NCBI RefSeq assembly: GCF_036227565.1
Contig: NZ_CP109460.1
Location: 7,812,001 to 7,876,000, forward strand
Direction: 5' to 3'
From: Streptomyces sp. NBC_01454
Lineage (GTDB): Bacteria; Actinomycetota; Actinomycetes; Streptomycetales; Streptomycetaceae
DNA length: 64,000 bases
Shown here in pieces: positions 45,464 to 55,044 of this stretch (its first letter is position 1; every line of letters starts with the position of its first letter). A model generated the notes under the pieces. It searched no databases, was not told the origin of the DNA, and saw only the letters and a program-made list of their open reading frames with translations. The position numbers and the translations under genes were made by a program.

Positions 45464-46835
45464 ATGACCGTGTTCTCCCGCCTCGGGCGGCCCCGCACGC
45501 TGCGCGGCCGCCTCTCCCTGGTGGCGCTCACCACCGCGACGCTGCTCATGGTGATCCTCACCGTGGTGTTCAACTCGGTGGTCCGCCGGCATCTTTGGCA
45601 GCAGGCCGACGACGAACTGCGCACCCGCGCCGGCGCCGTCGCCGCGACCGTCGACACCCGGCACGATCCGGTACGTGTCCTGGAGACGCCCGACGACGCA
45701 CTCCTGGACACGAACGTATGGATCTACGCGGGCACGCGGCTGCTCGAACACCCCGCCTCCGCTCCGGCCGGAAGCAGCGTCACGCGGACTGCCGCGCGCC
45801 TGGCCGCACTGGGCGGCCGCCGCTGCACCACCGTTGAGGGCGGCGACCCCGTGCGGTTGTGCTCCCAGCCCGCGGGTGACGGCCACACAAGTGCCCCACC
45901 GCGCGCCGCCGTGGTCACCGCCCTGAGCCTGCAGCCCTACCGCTCCTCCGCCGACACGCTGCTGAACGCGTCCCTCGCCCTGGACGCGGCCGTTCTCCTG
46001 TGCACCTATGCCCTGACCAGGCTCGCGGTCGGGCGGGCGCTGCGCCCGGTGCGCGCCATGACCGAACAGGCCACCCAGTGGAGCGCCATAGCCGCCGGCG
46101 AGCGCTTCGGCACCGCAGACCAGCCCACGGAACTCGCTGGTCTCGGCACTTCGTTGGACGCACTTCTGGACCGGATCCGCGCGGTGCTGCGCCATGAGCA
46201 ACAGCTGACCCGCGAGCTCTCGCACGAACTGCGCACGCCCCTCGCGAGGATTGTCGCCGAACTCGACTGGTGGCAGGCTCGCTCACGCTCCGCCGCCGAC
46301 ACCCGCGCCGTCCACGCCACCATCACCGACGCGGCCCAGTCCATGCGGACGATCTGCGACACCCTCCTCGACGACGCTCAAGGCAGCGCACACACCGCCC
46401 CCGGCACGACGGATGTCATGCCCGTCCTGCGTCGGCTCACCGACCGGCTGGGCGACCACGGGGACGTCACCGTCACGGTCACCTGCGCGGACGGCCTGGT
46501 AGCCGGAGTGCCCGCCGCCGTGTTGGAACGCATCATCAGCCCCCTGCTCGACAACGCGCTGCGCCACGCGCGCTCGCGCGTCGAGATCGTTGCCGCCCAG
46601 TGGCCCGACGGCATGGGCGTGGAGGTCGTCGACGATGGCCCAGGTGTCCCGGACTCCTTCACCGCGCAGCTCTTCCAACCGGGCAGGCGCGCCGACCCGG
46701 GTGACGGACATGGCGGAGCGGGCCTCGGCCTGCCGCTCGCGCGGCGCCTGGCCCGCTCCGCCGGGGACAAGGTGAGTGGCGACGCGAGCACACGCCGCGG
46801 CGGGGGGCCTGGTCAGCGTGCTACCTGCGGGGTGA
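45464..46835 (+). CDS. Two-component sensor histidine kinase (apparent 3' frameshift)
   Basis: Membrane sensor kinase: TM1 (about 16-36), an extracytoplasmic domain, TM2 (about 165-185), HAMP, HisKA with the phospho-acceptor in LTRELSHELRTPLARI, and HATPase_c (LLDNALRHARSRVEIV, VEVVDDGPGVPD, GAGLGLPLARRLARSAG). The frame as given runs through to 46972 with a non-family tail. Removing one G from the 6-G run at 46802-46807 restores the expected end (GGLVSVLPAG, stop at 46833-46835). No response regulator is adjacent; it follows DedA. ATG 45464 and the coupled GTG 45311 are both possible starts. Confidence 0.78.
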
Positions 46836-47593
46836 TCCGGTCCTGCTCGATGACATCCCGTCGGGTCACCGCCAGGAAGATGACCAGACCGAGGATGACC
46901 GCAAGGAACAGCACGCTGGTGACGACGGTGCCCAGACCGAGCCCGCCGTCGGCGGTCGGCTGGGAGAGGTAGTCGCCCATCGACGCGCCCAGCGGCCGGG
47001 TCAGGATGTACGCGATCCAGAAGGTCCACACCGCGTTGAGACCGAGGGCGAAGTGCGCCACCGCGACCGCGGCGATCGCGAGGGCGAACAGGCCGGCGGA
47101 GATCCAGTAGCCGAGGTCCATGCGCTCTGCGACCAGGTCACCGGCGGCGGTGCCCAGGGCGAAGGTGAACAGGACGGCCAGCCAGTAGAAGGTCTCGCGG
47201 CGCCTGGTGTCGACGTGGTGGATGGACAGGGTCCGCTCCGTGCGGTACCAGGCGGCGAAGACCACCGCGAGGCCGATGGCGAACACGATGGTGCTGGTCT
47301 CCAGGGGCACGCCCAGGTTGTCGGTGAGGTTGTCGCTGATCAGCGTGCCGACGACGCTGATCAGGGCCACCGCGAGCCAGTAGACGCCCGGACGGTAGGC
47401 CCGGGTACGGAACTGGGCGACGAGGACCGCCACCAGCAGCGCGCTCGCTGACCGTGGTGCGCAGCACCTTGATCACCCAGAAGTACACGGTGATCTCGGG
47501 GACCTTGTTCCATCGGAAACGACGGCCGTCGGCCCGGTGGGAGGGAGCGTGCCCTTCCGGGGCCTGTGTGGTTTCGGAGGTCTCTGGTGTCAT
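46813..47593 (-). pseudogene. COG4705-family multi-span membrane protein, deleted/frameshifted
   Basis: The 5' part (ATG 47593: RFRWNKVPEITVYFWVIKVL then RTTVSE) and the 3' part (LLVAVLVAQFRTRAYRPGVY, AYILTRPLGASMGDYLSQPT, SVLFLAVILGLVIF) are typical of this membrane family. They lie in different frames, and about 22 residues that normally join them (the TAADxLN segment) are missing near 47450. The 3' part alone is a 206-residue open frame with five or six membrane spans. Its end overlaps the kinase gene tail-to-tail by about 20 bp. Confidence 0.68.
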
Positions 47594-47880
47594 GGTGCCT
47601 GACCGTGCCATGGGCAACCTGAATGCATCCTGACCACCGTGTGGTCGCACCCACGAAGCTCGGCGGGCACGCCGGACCATGAGGGGCAACGGCTTCGCGC
47701 TCAGCTCCATCCTGCTGCCCTGCCCGCAGCCCTTTGGGGCTCCCTGGTGCTGACCTGCGTCGATGCCGGCGGCGCCCTGGGCAGCCTTCTCCCCCCTCCG
47801 CGTCCCCTCCTGCCGGCAGCGACTCGAACGTGGCCGCCGGCCGGGTCGTACGCGACCGGTCACCCGGTTAGCGTGAGGCT

Positions 47881-48564
47881 GTGGCAGGCATCATGATCGT
47901 CGAGGACGACGAGACCATCGGAGGCAGGCTCGCCGCGATGCTGCGGGCGCTGGGCCACGACTGTGAGTGGTGCCCCGACGGTGCGGCAGCGCTGGGGCGG
48001 GCCGCCCGGGGACCCGCCGAGCTGGTGCTGCTCGATCTCGGGCTGCCGGACGCCGACGGTTTCGAGCTGTGCCGGAAACTGCGGGAGCGTCTGCCCGAGG
48101 CCGTCCTGGTGGTCCTGACCGCCCGTACCGGGGAGATGGACGTGATCCAGGCCCTGGAGTCGGGCGCGGACGACTATCTGACCAAACCGTTCCGGCTGGC
48201 CGAGTTGCAGGCCCGGATCGCGGCCCACCTGCGACGCGCAGCGCCGGACGGTAACGGCGGGGCGGCGCGGATCCGTCACGGCACGCTGCTGATCGACCGC
48301 GCGGCCCGCCGCTGCTTCACGCCGACGCAGGAGGTGGAGCTGCGGCCCAAGGAGTTCGACCTGCTGGCGCGGCTGGCCGCCTCCGCGGGGCAGGCGGTGA
48401 GCCGGGAGGACCTGATGAGCGACGTATGGGACGAGAACTGGTTCGGCCCCACCAAGACGCTCGACGTCCACGTGGCGGCGCTGCGCCGCAAGCTCGGTGA
48501 CCGGGTGCGGATCACGACCTTGCGGCACTTCGGGTACCGGCTCGAACAGCCTGGGAGGCGGTGA
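47881..48564 (+). CDS. OmpR/PhoB-family response regulator
   Basis: 227 residues. The receiver has acidic residues E8-D9-D10, phosphorylation site D52 (LVLLDLGLPDADG), switch Thr (VVLTAR) and K102 (DYLTKPF). A C-terminal winged helix follows (ELRPKEFDLLARLAASAGQA, WFGPTKTLDVHVAALRRKLG). The GTG start gives the expected N-terminus (AGIMIVEDDE). It overlaps the kinase gene by four bases (GTGA), so the two form a pair. Signal unknown. Confidence 0.9.
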   Translation: MAGIMIVEDDETIGGRLAAMLRALGHDCEWCPDGAAALGRAARGPAELVLLDLGLPDADGFELCRKLRERLPEAVLVVLTARTGEMDVIQALESGADDYLTKPFRLAELQARIAAHLRRAAPDGNGGAARIRHGTLLIDRAARRCFTPTQEVELRPKEFDLLARLAASAGQAVSREDLMSDVWDENWFGPTKTLDVHVAALRRKLGDRVRITTLRHFGYRLEQPGRR

Positions 48565-49865
48565 CCGTGCGCCGCCGCCTCCTGCGGGCCACGGTGGTGG
48601 CGGTGGTGTGTGCGGTGGTGCTGTTCTCCGTCCCGCTGGCCGTGGCGGTGCTGCGGCTGTACCGGCAGGACGAGGTACGCGAGCTGCAGCAGCTGGCCGA
48701 TCGAGTGGCCGTGAGCGTCCCCGCGGATGTACACGACAGGCGGGATCCGGTGGAACTGCCGCCCGTCGAGCCCGGTACCCGGATCGGGGTGTACGACAAC
48801 GAGGGCCGCCTTGTCATTGGGGGCGGGCCGGCGCGTGGGGACAGCCCCGTGCACGACGCCCTGGCGGGCGGGGCCGCGTCGCGCCGAGTGGGCGACTGGT
48901 TGGTGGCGGCGGCACCCGTGGGTTCCGGCGAGCGGGTACGGGCGGCGGTGCGGGCCACTTCCCCGGCCGATGAGCCGGTGCGCCGGGCGGCTGTCACCTG
49001 GGCGGCCTTGCTGGGGCTGGCCGCGGCCGCCGTCGGGGTGGGCGTCGTGGTGTCGGTGCGGTCCAGCAGGCGTCTCGCCCGCCCTCTGGAGGCGCTCGCG
49101 GCGACGGCGGTTCAGCTGGAGACCGGTGACCTCACTGCCCGCGCCGCCCCTTCCGGGCTGCCGGAGGCCGACGAGGTCGCCGCTGCGCTGAACCGCGCCG
49201 CCGAACGCATCGAGCAGCTGCTGCGACGCGAGCGGGCCTTCAGTACGGACGCCTCGCACCAGCTGCGTACCGCGCTGACCAGAGTGCGGCTGGAGCTGGA
49301 GAGCGCGCTGTCCGCGACCGCGCCGACACACCCGCATGACGCGATGCGCACCGCATTGGCGTCACTGACCCACATGGAGACCACGCTGGGCGACCTGCTG
49401 GCTCTGGCCCGGGAGGTGCCGGAGCGGGCGCCGCTCGACGTGGGCGCGCTGCTCGCCGATGCCGAACGGCGCTGGCACGGCGAGCTGGCGGCCGCCGGGC
49501 GGCCCTTGCGCGTCGTGGTGGAGGAGGGGCTGCCAGGGGCGGTGGGCTCGCCGCGGGCGGGGCGGCAGGTGCTGGATGTCCTGCTGGCCAACGCCGTCGT
49601 CCATGGCCGCGGAGCGGTGACCGTCACCGTGCGGGACGCGGCCGGTGTACTGGCCGTGGATATCGAGGACGAGGGCCCCGGCCTGACCGAGGACCAGGAT
49701 GTGTTCGCCCGGCCGCGCGGTGACGGAACGGGCCACGGGATCGGGCTCGCACTGGCCCGTTCGCTGGTCGAGGCCGAGGGCGGGCGTCTGATGCTCTCCC
49801 GACGAGCTCCGCATCCGCGCTTCACCTGGCTCGTCGCCGGCGGGCAGGGCGAGCCGGGGCGTTGA
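48561..49865 (+). CDS. Two-component sensor histidine kinase
   Basis: 434 residues. TM1 (about 9-31), extracytoplasmic domain (32-140), TM2 (about 145-167), HAMP (to about 215), HisKA with FSTDASHQLRTALTR (Ala where Pro is usual after RT) and HATPase_c (LLANAVVHGRGAV, IEDEGPGL, GHGIGLALARSLVEAEGG). Translationally coupled to the response regulator at 47881. It converges on the ABC-transporter operon, which may be its target, as in peptide-detoxifying BceRS/BceAB-like modules; this is inferred from position only. Confidence 0.9.
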   Translation: MTVRRRLLRATVVAVVCAVVLFSVPLAVAVLRLYRQDEVRELQQLADRVAVSVPADVHDRRDPVELPPVEPGTRIGVYDNEGRLVIGGGPARGDSPVHDALAGGAASRRVGDWLVAAAPVGSGERVRAAVRATSPADEPVRRAAVTWAALLGLAAAAVGVGVVVSVRSSRRLARPLEALAATAVQLETGDLTARAAPSGLPEADEVAAALNRAAERIEQLLRRERAFSTDASHQLRTALTRVRLELESALSATAPTHPHDAMRTALASLTHMETTLGDLLALAREVPERAPLDVGALLADAERRWHGELAAAGRPLRVVVEEGLPGAVGSPRAGRQVLDVLLANAVVHGRGAVTVTVRDAAGVLAVDIEDEGPGLTEDQDVFARPRGDGTGHGIGLALARSLVEAEGGRLMLSRRAPHPRFTWLVAGGQGEPGR

Positions 49866-49909
49866 CACGCCACGGTGTGAGCAGAGCGAACTGCCTGCCG
49901 TGGCGCGTC
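49864..49909. terminator. Bidirectional hairpin between kinase and FtsX-like permease genes
   Basis: GACACGCCACGG (49864-49875) and CCGTGGCGCGTC (49898-49909) pair at 11 of 12 positions around a 22-nt loop, between convergent stops. Confidence 0.55.
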
Positions 49910-49931
49910 GGGCGTCACGGCGGGTTTCCGG

Positions 49932-52577
49932 TCACAGCTCTCTCAGTTCGGTGAGCGGCGGACGTCGCGCGTGGCGTACCGCGGTCCACGCCGCCAGGGC
50001 CAGAGCGGCCGCGACGGCCGCGGCCAGTGCGCCGAGGTAGCCCCACGGTACGGCGAGGGCCGCCGGGGGCGGGTCGAAGACGCCGGAGAGGACCTTGACC
50101 AGCATCTCGGACAGGGCCCAGCTCAGCACCATGCCGCCGGCCGCGCCCGCCACGGCGACCAGCCCGGCCTCGCTCCACACGAACCCCGAGAGTTGCCGTC
50201 CCCGGGCACCCAGCACGGACGCCAGCGCCAGGGTGCGCCGCCGCTCGGTCAGGCCCAGGGCGAGCACCAGGCCGCCCGCCGCCGCTCCGATGACCAGGGC
50301 GAAGCCGAGTTCGACCCGGGTGAGCCCGCCCAGGTCCACGGCCGTGAGACTGGAGCCGGTCACGGTCCGGGCCCCGGACAGGTCCGTGACGTGCGCGGCG
50401 GGGCCGAGGGCTGCCCGCACGTGCCGGGCCACGGCTTGCTGGCCGGAGCCCCCAGTGTCGACGAGTAGCGTGCCGACTGCGCCGCTGCCGGTCGCGCGGG
50501 CCACATAGGAGGCGTTGGCCACCAGGAAGCTGTCCTTGGGGGCGGTCGGGAACTCCTTGACGACGCCCGCGAAGTGGAAGGTGACGGGGCGCAGTTGATG
50601 GGTACGGCCGTTCTGCAGCCGCAGCCGGATCTGGTCGCCGGGGTGGAGCTGGAAGTCGTTGGCGGTCTCGGCGCTGACCAGCAGGCCGTCGGGCCGGTGG
50701 TTGAGGCGGTCCATCAGCTGCCGGGCGGTGCCGCCGGAGAAGTAGGCGTTCTGCAGCCGTCCCGCGCCCACGATGGTGGCGGGCCGTACCCCGTACAGGT
50801 CCTGGAGGTCGGAGCCGACGTAGGCGAAGCGGTGCTGGAGCGGCTCGACGCGCCGTACGCCGGGAAGTGCCGCCACCCGTGCGGCGTCGGCCGCGCCGGT
50901 GGTGACTCCGGCGGATTCGGTGACGGTGACGTCGGCGCCGTTGGTGAGCACCGCGTCGACCTGGGCCTGCTGGAGGTAGGTCGAGTTGAAGACGGCGGTC
51001 GAGGCGGCGAAGGCGGTCGCCAGCGCGAGCAGCACCACGGCCCGCAGGACCGTGCCCCGTTGCCGCGACAGGCTCGCCGCGACCGTACCGGACAAGGGGC
51101 CCGCGGCCGGGCGCAGCATCCGGGCCAGCACCGGCCGGCCGCGCCGCAGCACCAGATCCATCAGGAGCCAGGCCAGCAGGCCCCCGCCCGCCCACAGCAG
51201 GGCGGGGCCGGCGAACGCCCAGTAGTCCACCGACAGGGTCGGCGTGCCCTCGGGCGCGAGGACGAGAGCGTAGTTCGTGCGACTGGTGATCCGGAACACC
51301 ACCAGCGACACCGCCAGCAGCCCAACGGCCAGGGTCCACCAAGCGGCCCGCGGCACCCGGCGGTGTTCCACCGTCGCCCTTCCGGCCACGACGGTGGATG
51401 CCTGGAGGTCGCGCCGGGCGGGCAGCAGCACCGTCGCGCCGGCGATGACCGTGCCCACGACCAGGGCGGCCAGCGCCCAGCCGGTGGAGAACGTGCCGGC
51501 CGTGCCGAAGGCGGTGTGTCCCAGCAGTGCCGCGATGCCCAGCCCGGCCGCCCCGCCGGCGACCGCCACGACCGCGGCCTCCACGGCCGCCAGCCCCAGC
51601 AGCCGACTCGCTGTGGCGCCCCGGGTCCGCAGCAGGGACTGCTCCCTGCGCCGCCTCGCAGCCCCCGCTCCGGCGACCGCGGCGGTGAGCGCCCCGGCCA
51701 GCAGCGCCCCCGGCACCCCGAGGAAGAGGAAGAGCATCTGGGCGTAGAGGGCGTCAGAGCGAGCCGCGTCCAGCACCGCGCCCAGGTTGTCACCCACCTG
51801 GCCGGCGCCGGCCAACCGCGCCTCCGTGTTGTGCGCGCTGCCGGTCGCCGCCGTGTAGGCGGAGGCCGGGTCGTGCGGCAGAGCGTGGCTGCGCCATACG
51901 TGGATCTGGTTGTGCACAAGGTCGGGGCGTGCCTTGGCCAGCGGGGCGAAGGCCGCGTGCCAGCGGGCCTGGGGCAGCAGGACGACGTTGTCCGGCGGGG
52001 CCGTCGGCTGTGACTGCGGCGGTGCGCCGACCTTCTGGAACAGCGAGTCGGCCTGCGGGAGGTCCACGATGCCGTCCACCCGTACCCGCAGCGGCGGCAG
52101 GCCCGCCCGTCCGACGGCCACGGTGTCGCCGGGGGCCGCGTGCAGGTTTGCGGCGGTCTGCTGAGCCAGCAGCACCCCGTCCCCGCGCCCGGACAGCACC
52201 CGGATCTCTCCCGGGAACGTCGAGCGGTAGCCGGCCGGAACGCCCAGCACGGCACCGGGACCGGTGGTCTGGGACGTGCCCTTGGTCGTGGCGGACAGCC
52301 CGCTGGTGTCGGCGTATCCGACCGGCAGCGCTCCCCGCGTGCCCGGCGTGTGCTCCACGGCGGTCAGCACCGACCGGGCGTCGGCACCGCTCGCCACCTG
52401 CACCTGCCAGTCCACACTCACCCCGCGCACCGACTGCGCGGTCATCGTCGCCTGCGTCGCGCCGAGGAAACCACCGAGCGCAGCCAGCAGCGCCACCGCC
52501 GTGGCCACTCCGGCCGCCACCGCGAACAACCGTCCGCCACGCCGCCGCAACAGACCGGCCAGCCAGATCCTGATCAT
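49932..52577 (-). CDS. Large FtsX/MacB-type ABC transporter permease
   Basis: 881 residues from ATG 52577 (GAGGAG upstream). TM1 (about 15-38) is followed by a periplasmic MacB-like domain. Several spans with FtsX motifs then occupy about 280-500 (LFLGVPGALLAGALTAAVAG, LLRTRGATASRLLGLAAVEA). A second extracytoplasmic domain and a second FtsX core follow at about 740-875 (LALGLTERRRTLALASVLGA, PWGYLGALAAAVAAALALAA). Such double-FtsX permeases work with MacB/LolD-type ATPases in export of, or resistance to, peptides and lipids, not in uptake. It is last in the operon lipoprotein-ATPase-ATPase-permease. Confidence 0.87.
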   Translation of the reverse strand: MIRIWLAGLLRRRGGRLFAVAAGVATAVALLAALGGFLGATQATMTAQSVRGVSVDWQVQVASGADARSVLTAVEHTPGTRGALPVGYADTSGLSATTKGTSQTTGPGAVLGVPAGYRSTFPGEIRVLSGRGDGVLLAQQTAANLHAAPGDTVAVGRAGLPPLRVRVDGIVDLPQADSLFQKVGAPPQSQPTAPPDNVVLLPQARWHAAFAPLAKARPDLVHNQIHVWRSHALPHDPASAYTAATGSAHNTEARLAGAGQVGDNLGAVLDAARSDALYAQMLFLFLGVPGALLAGALTAAVAGAGAARRRREQSLLRTRGATASRLLGLAAVEAAVVAVAGGAAGLGIAALLGHTAFGTAGTFSTGWALAALVVGTVIAGATVLLPARRDLQASTVVAGRATVEHRRVPRAAWWTLAVGLLAVSLVVFRITSRTNYALVLAPEGTPTLSVDYWAFAGPALLWAGGGLLAWLLMDLVLRRGRPVLARMLRPAAGPLSGTVAASLSRQRGTVLRAVVLLALATAFAASTAVFNSTYLQQAQVDAVLTNGADVTVTESAGVTTGAADAARVAALPGVRRVEPLQHRFAYVGSDLQDLYGVRPATIVGAGRLQNAYFSGGTARQLMDRLNHRPDGLLVSAETANDFQLHPGDQIRLRLQNGRTHQLRPVTFHFAGVVKEFPTAPKDSFLVANASYVARATGSGAVGTLLVDTGGSGQQAVARHVRAALGPAAHVTDLSGARTVTGSSLTAVDLGGLTRVELGFALVIGAAAGGLVLALGLTERRRTLALASVLGARGRQLSGFVWSEAGLVAVAGAAGGMVLSWALSEMLVKVLSGVFDPPPAALAVPWGYLGALAAAVAAALALAAWTAVRHARRPPLTELREL

Positions 52578-52677
52578 CGCCGTTCTCCTCCTCGGCCCCG
52601 CCTGGGCGCCGGCCACCGGTCACTGCGGGCTGTCCGCCCCGGGCGAGCGCGCCGCCCTGCCACGTTCCCGGCCCCGT

Positions 52678-53448
52678 TCATTGCGGACTCTGCGCGGTCG
52701 GTGCCTCCGACCCGGACCCGGAGTCCGCATCCGGCTCTGCCTCTGGCTGGATCAGCCGTCCATCGGCCATGTACCAACGCGTATCCAGTTCGCGAGCAAC
52801 CCGCGGATCATGGGTCGTCACCAGCACCGACGCCCCCAGTTCCTCGGCCGCGGCCAGCAACACCCGCAGCACCTGACGGCCGGTCACGCGGTCCAGTTGC
52901 CCGGTCGGTTCATCGGCCAGCACCAGGCGGGGCCGGCGCGCCAACACCCTTGCCACGGCGACCCGCTGAGCCTGCCCGGCCGACAGCTCGTCCGGCAGCC
53001 GGCCCGCCAGCGTCTCCAGCCCAAGGCTCTCCAGCGCCGCCCATGCCCGGGGAGCGGCCTCCTCTTCCGCCAGGCCGTCGATCCGCAGCGGAAGCGCGAC
53101 GTTCTCGGCGGCCGTCAGCGGCGGCAGCAGGCTCGGGCCCTGGAAGACGACACCGATCTGCCGGGCGAGCCCCCCGGTGCCCTCGCCGTCGAGGCCCGGA
53201 TGGCTCACCCGGCCCGCTGTGGGACGGTCCAGCCCGGCCATCAGGTGCAGCAGGGTGGACTTGCCCGAACCGGAGGGTCCGACCACGCAGATCCGGGCGC
53301 CGGACGGCACCGCACAGGTCAGACCGTGCACCGCGACGACCGCGCCCGGCCCGCTGCCGTACGTACGCGCCGCGTCCTCGCAGCGGACCAGCGGTCCGCC
53401 GTTCTTGCCGGCCCCCGAACAGTCCGCAGCTACCGGGCCCGGCATCAT
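52678..53448 (-). CDS. MacB/LolD-type ABC ATPase (2)
   Basis: 256 residues. Walker A GPSGSGKST at about 57-65, Q-loop VVFQGPSLLP, signature LSAGQAQRVAVAR (LSGGQ with Ala), Walker B LVLADEP and H-loop TTHDP. ATG 53448 overlaps the previous stop (ATGA), with GGAAGG five bases upstream. A short acidic tail follows the ATPase core. The operon has two ATPases and one permease, so they probably form a heterodimer. Confidence 0.9.
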   Translation of the reverse strand: MMPGPVAADCSGAGKNGGPLVRCEDAARTYGSGPGAVVAVHGLTCAVPSGARICVVGPSGSGKSTLLHLMAGLDRPTAGRVSHPGLDGEGTGGLARQIGVVFQGPSLLPPLTAAENVALPLRIDGLAEEEAAPRAWAALESLGLETLAGRLPDELSAGQAQRVAVARVLARRPRLVLADEPTGQLDRVTGRQVLRVLLAAAEELGASVLVTTHDPRVARELDTRWYMADGRLIQPEAEPDADSGSGSEAPTAQSPQ

Positions 53449-54113
53449 GTCCACCTTCCGTCCCGCAGTCGCAGCACCCGGTCGGCGGCCCCCGCCACGG
53501 CGCGACTGTGGGTGACCACGACGACCGCGGTCCCGGCAGCGGCACGCTCGCGCAGCAGTACCAGCAGCCGTCGCTCGGTCTCCCCGTCCACCTCACCGGT
53601 CGGCTCGTCGGCGAGCAGAACATCGGGCGTATTCGCCAGGGCGACGGCCAGACCTGCGCGGGCGGCCTCCCCTCCCGACAGCTGACGCGGCAAAGCACCG
53701 GCGCGCTGCGCGAGGCCCACCCGCTCCAGCAGCTCCAGCGGCGGTGTACGGGTAGCGGCAGGCGCGGTAGCCAGCCGCTGCACGAGGGCGATGTTGTCCC
53801 GCACGCTGAGGTGGTCCAGCAGGTTTGCGGTCTGGAACAGCACCCCGATGTGCCGTGCGCGGATACCACCTCGCTCCCGCTCGGACCGGTGGCTGATCCG
53901 CTCTCCCGCGACGTGCACCGTGCCGCCGTCCGGCTCGTCAAGGCCCGCGAGACAGTTCAGCAGCGTGGTCTTGCCCGAACCGGACGGCCCGGTCACCGCC
54001 ACGGTCTCGCCGCGCTCCACCTCCAGGCCGACGCCCTGGAGCGCGAAGGTCTCCTCCTCCCCGGCCCGGAAGAACCGGTAGAGGGAGCGGGCGCTGAGCA
54101 CGGGCGCGGCCAT
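53445..54113 (-). CDS. MacB/LolD-type ABC ATPase (1)
   Basis: 222 residues. Walker A GPSGSGKTT, Q-loop VLFQTANLLDHLS, a modified signature LSGGEAARAGLA, Walker B VLLADEPTGEVD and H-loop VTHSR. ATG 54113 overlaps the lipoprotein stop (TGATG), indicating coupled translation; a GTG at 54122 is an alternative. Energises the FtsX-like permease together with the next ATPase. Confidence 0.88.
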   Translation of the reverse strand: MAAPVLSARSLYRFFRAGEEETFALQGVGLEVERGETVAVTGPSGSGKTTLLNCLAGLDEPDGGTVHVAGERISHRSERERGGIRARHIGVLFQTANLLDHLSVRDNIALVQRLATAPAATRTPPLELLERVGLAQRAGALPRQLSGGEAARAGLAVALANTPDVLLADEPTGEVDGETERRLLVLLRERAAAGTAVVVVTHSRAVAGAADRVLRLRDGRWT

Positions 54114-54736
54114 CACGCCCACTGGAAGGAGTTGGTGACGGTCCGCCAGGGATCGACGTTGTCCGCGCCCACCGCACCGGACAGCGTCAGCACGGTTTCG
54201 CCCTTGCCCGCCTTGTAGAAGGCGTACCGCTGCACGTCCAGCGAGACGCGCTTGCCGGTCACCTGGTTCGGCTGGGAGTCCGCGTGGTACTCGGCCAGCA
54301 CCGCCCTGCCGCCGCTGCGCTGCACCGTGGTCACCTTGACCAGGCTGAAGTGCTGGCTCGCGACGCGGATCGCGGGGATGTCATGGGCCCGTACGGAGTT
54401 CACCGTCGGGGCCGTCGTGGCATGGACGCCTTCGACGCGCACGGTGTTGAACTTGTCGGTGAACACCGTCGCCGGGCCCTGGGTCGTACGCGACCAGCCC
54501 TCCGGCACCTTCACCGTGAAGCTGCCGCCGGGAGGCGACCAGGGAACGAACACCTGCGTGTCCGGGATGTCACCGGGTGGATTCGTATCGGCGGGAGCCG
54601 GCGCCGCAGGGGCCTGCGCCGCGGCACCGTGCGAGGTATGCGGGGGTGAGGACGATGAGGAACAGGCCGCGGCGCCGGCTCCGGCTCCGGCGACGAGCAC
54701 CAGACCGGCCGCGGCGGCAGCGAACGGACGACGCAT
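54113..54736 (-). CDS. Secreted lipoprotein of the ABC operon
   Basis: 207 residues from ATG 54736 (GGAGGT upstream). The signal peptide ends at lipobox GAAAC (Cys about residue 25). A Ser/Ala/Pro-rich linker and a roughly 150-residue domain follow (FTVKVPEGWSRTTQGPATVF, FSLVKVTTVQRSGGRAVLAE, ETVLTLSGAVGADN), resembling lipoproteins that assist lipid or stress functions. First gene of the operon; it may be the substrate-contacting partner of the exporter. Function unknown. Confidence 0.82.
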   Translation of the reverse strand: MRRPFAAAAAGLVLVAGAGAGAAACSSSSSPPHTSHGAAAQAPAAPAPADTNPPGDIPDTQVFVPWSPPGGSFTVKVPEGWSRTTQGPATVFTDKFNTVRVEGVHATTAPTVNSVRAHDIPAIRVASQHFSLVKVTTVQRSGGRAVLAEYHADSQPNQVTGKRVSLDVQRYAFYKAGKGETVLTLSGAVGADNVDPWRTVTNSFQWA

Positions 54737-54970
54737 GATCGGCACCTCCAGCGACGCGGGCGGCAGATGCGCCACCCCTGTTTTCGCCTCTGTCCACGAC
54801 GCTAGGAACCCGACGGCCAGCGCCCGCACTGCGCACGGTGAGCGCACGGTTAAAACGAGACCCCACTCCTCTTCGCTGAACTGGCGGCCGACCGCTCTTG
54901 CGCGGGCCCACGCAAGAGCAAAGCCGTCTCCTTGCGGAAACGTGGTCGAGATCTGACGCCGCGAAGGTTG

Positions 54971-54989
54971 TTAGGTGAGGCTTGCCTGC
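54971..54989 (+). promoter_or_regulatory. Iron-box (DmdR1/IdeR)-like site before the ZIP gene
   Basis: TTAGGTGAGGCTTGCCTGC matches the DmdR1/IdeR consensus TTAGGTTAGGCTCACCTAA at 14 of 19 positions. It lies 55 bp before GTG 55045, in a promoter position. Confidence 0.5.
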
Positions 54990-55044
54990 TTTACTGTCTG
55001 CCCGTCGTGCGCCGCCCCCCCCGCCGCGTCCTCCGGGAGACCCC

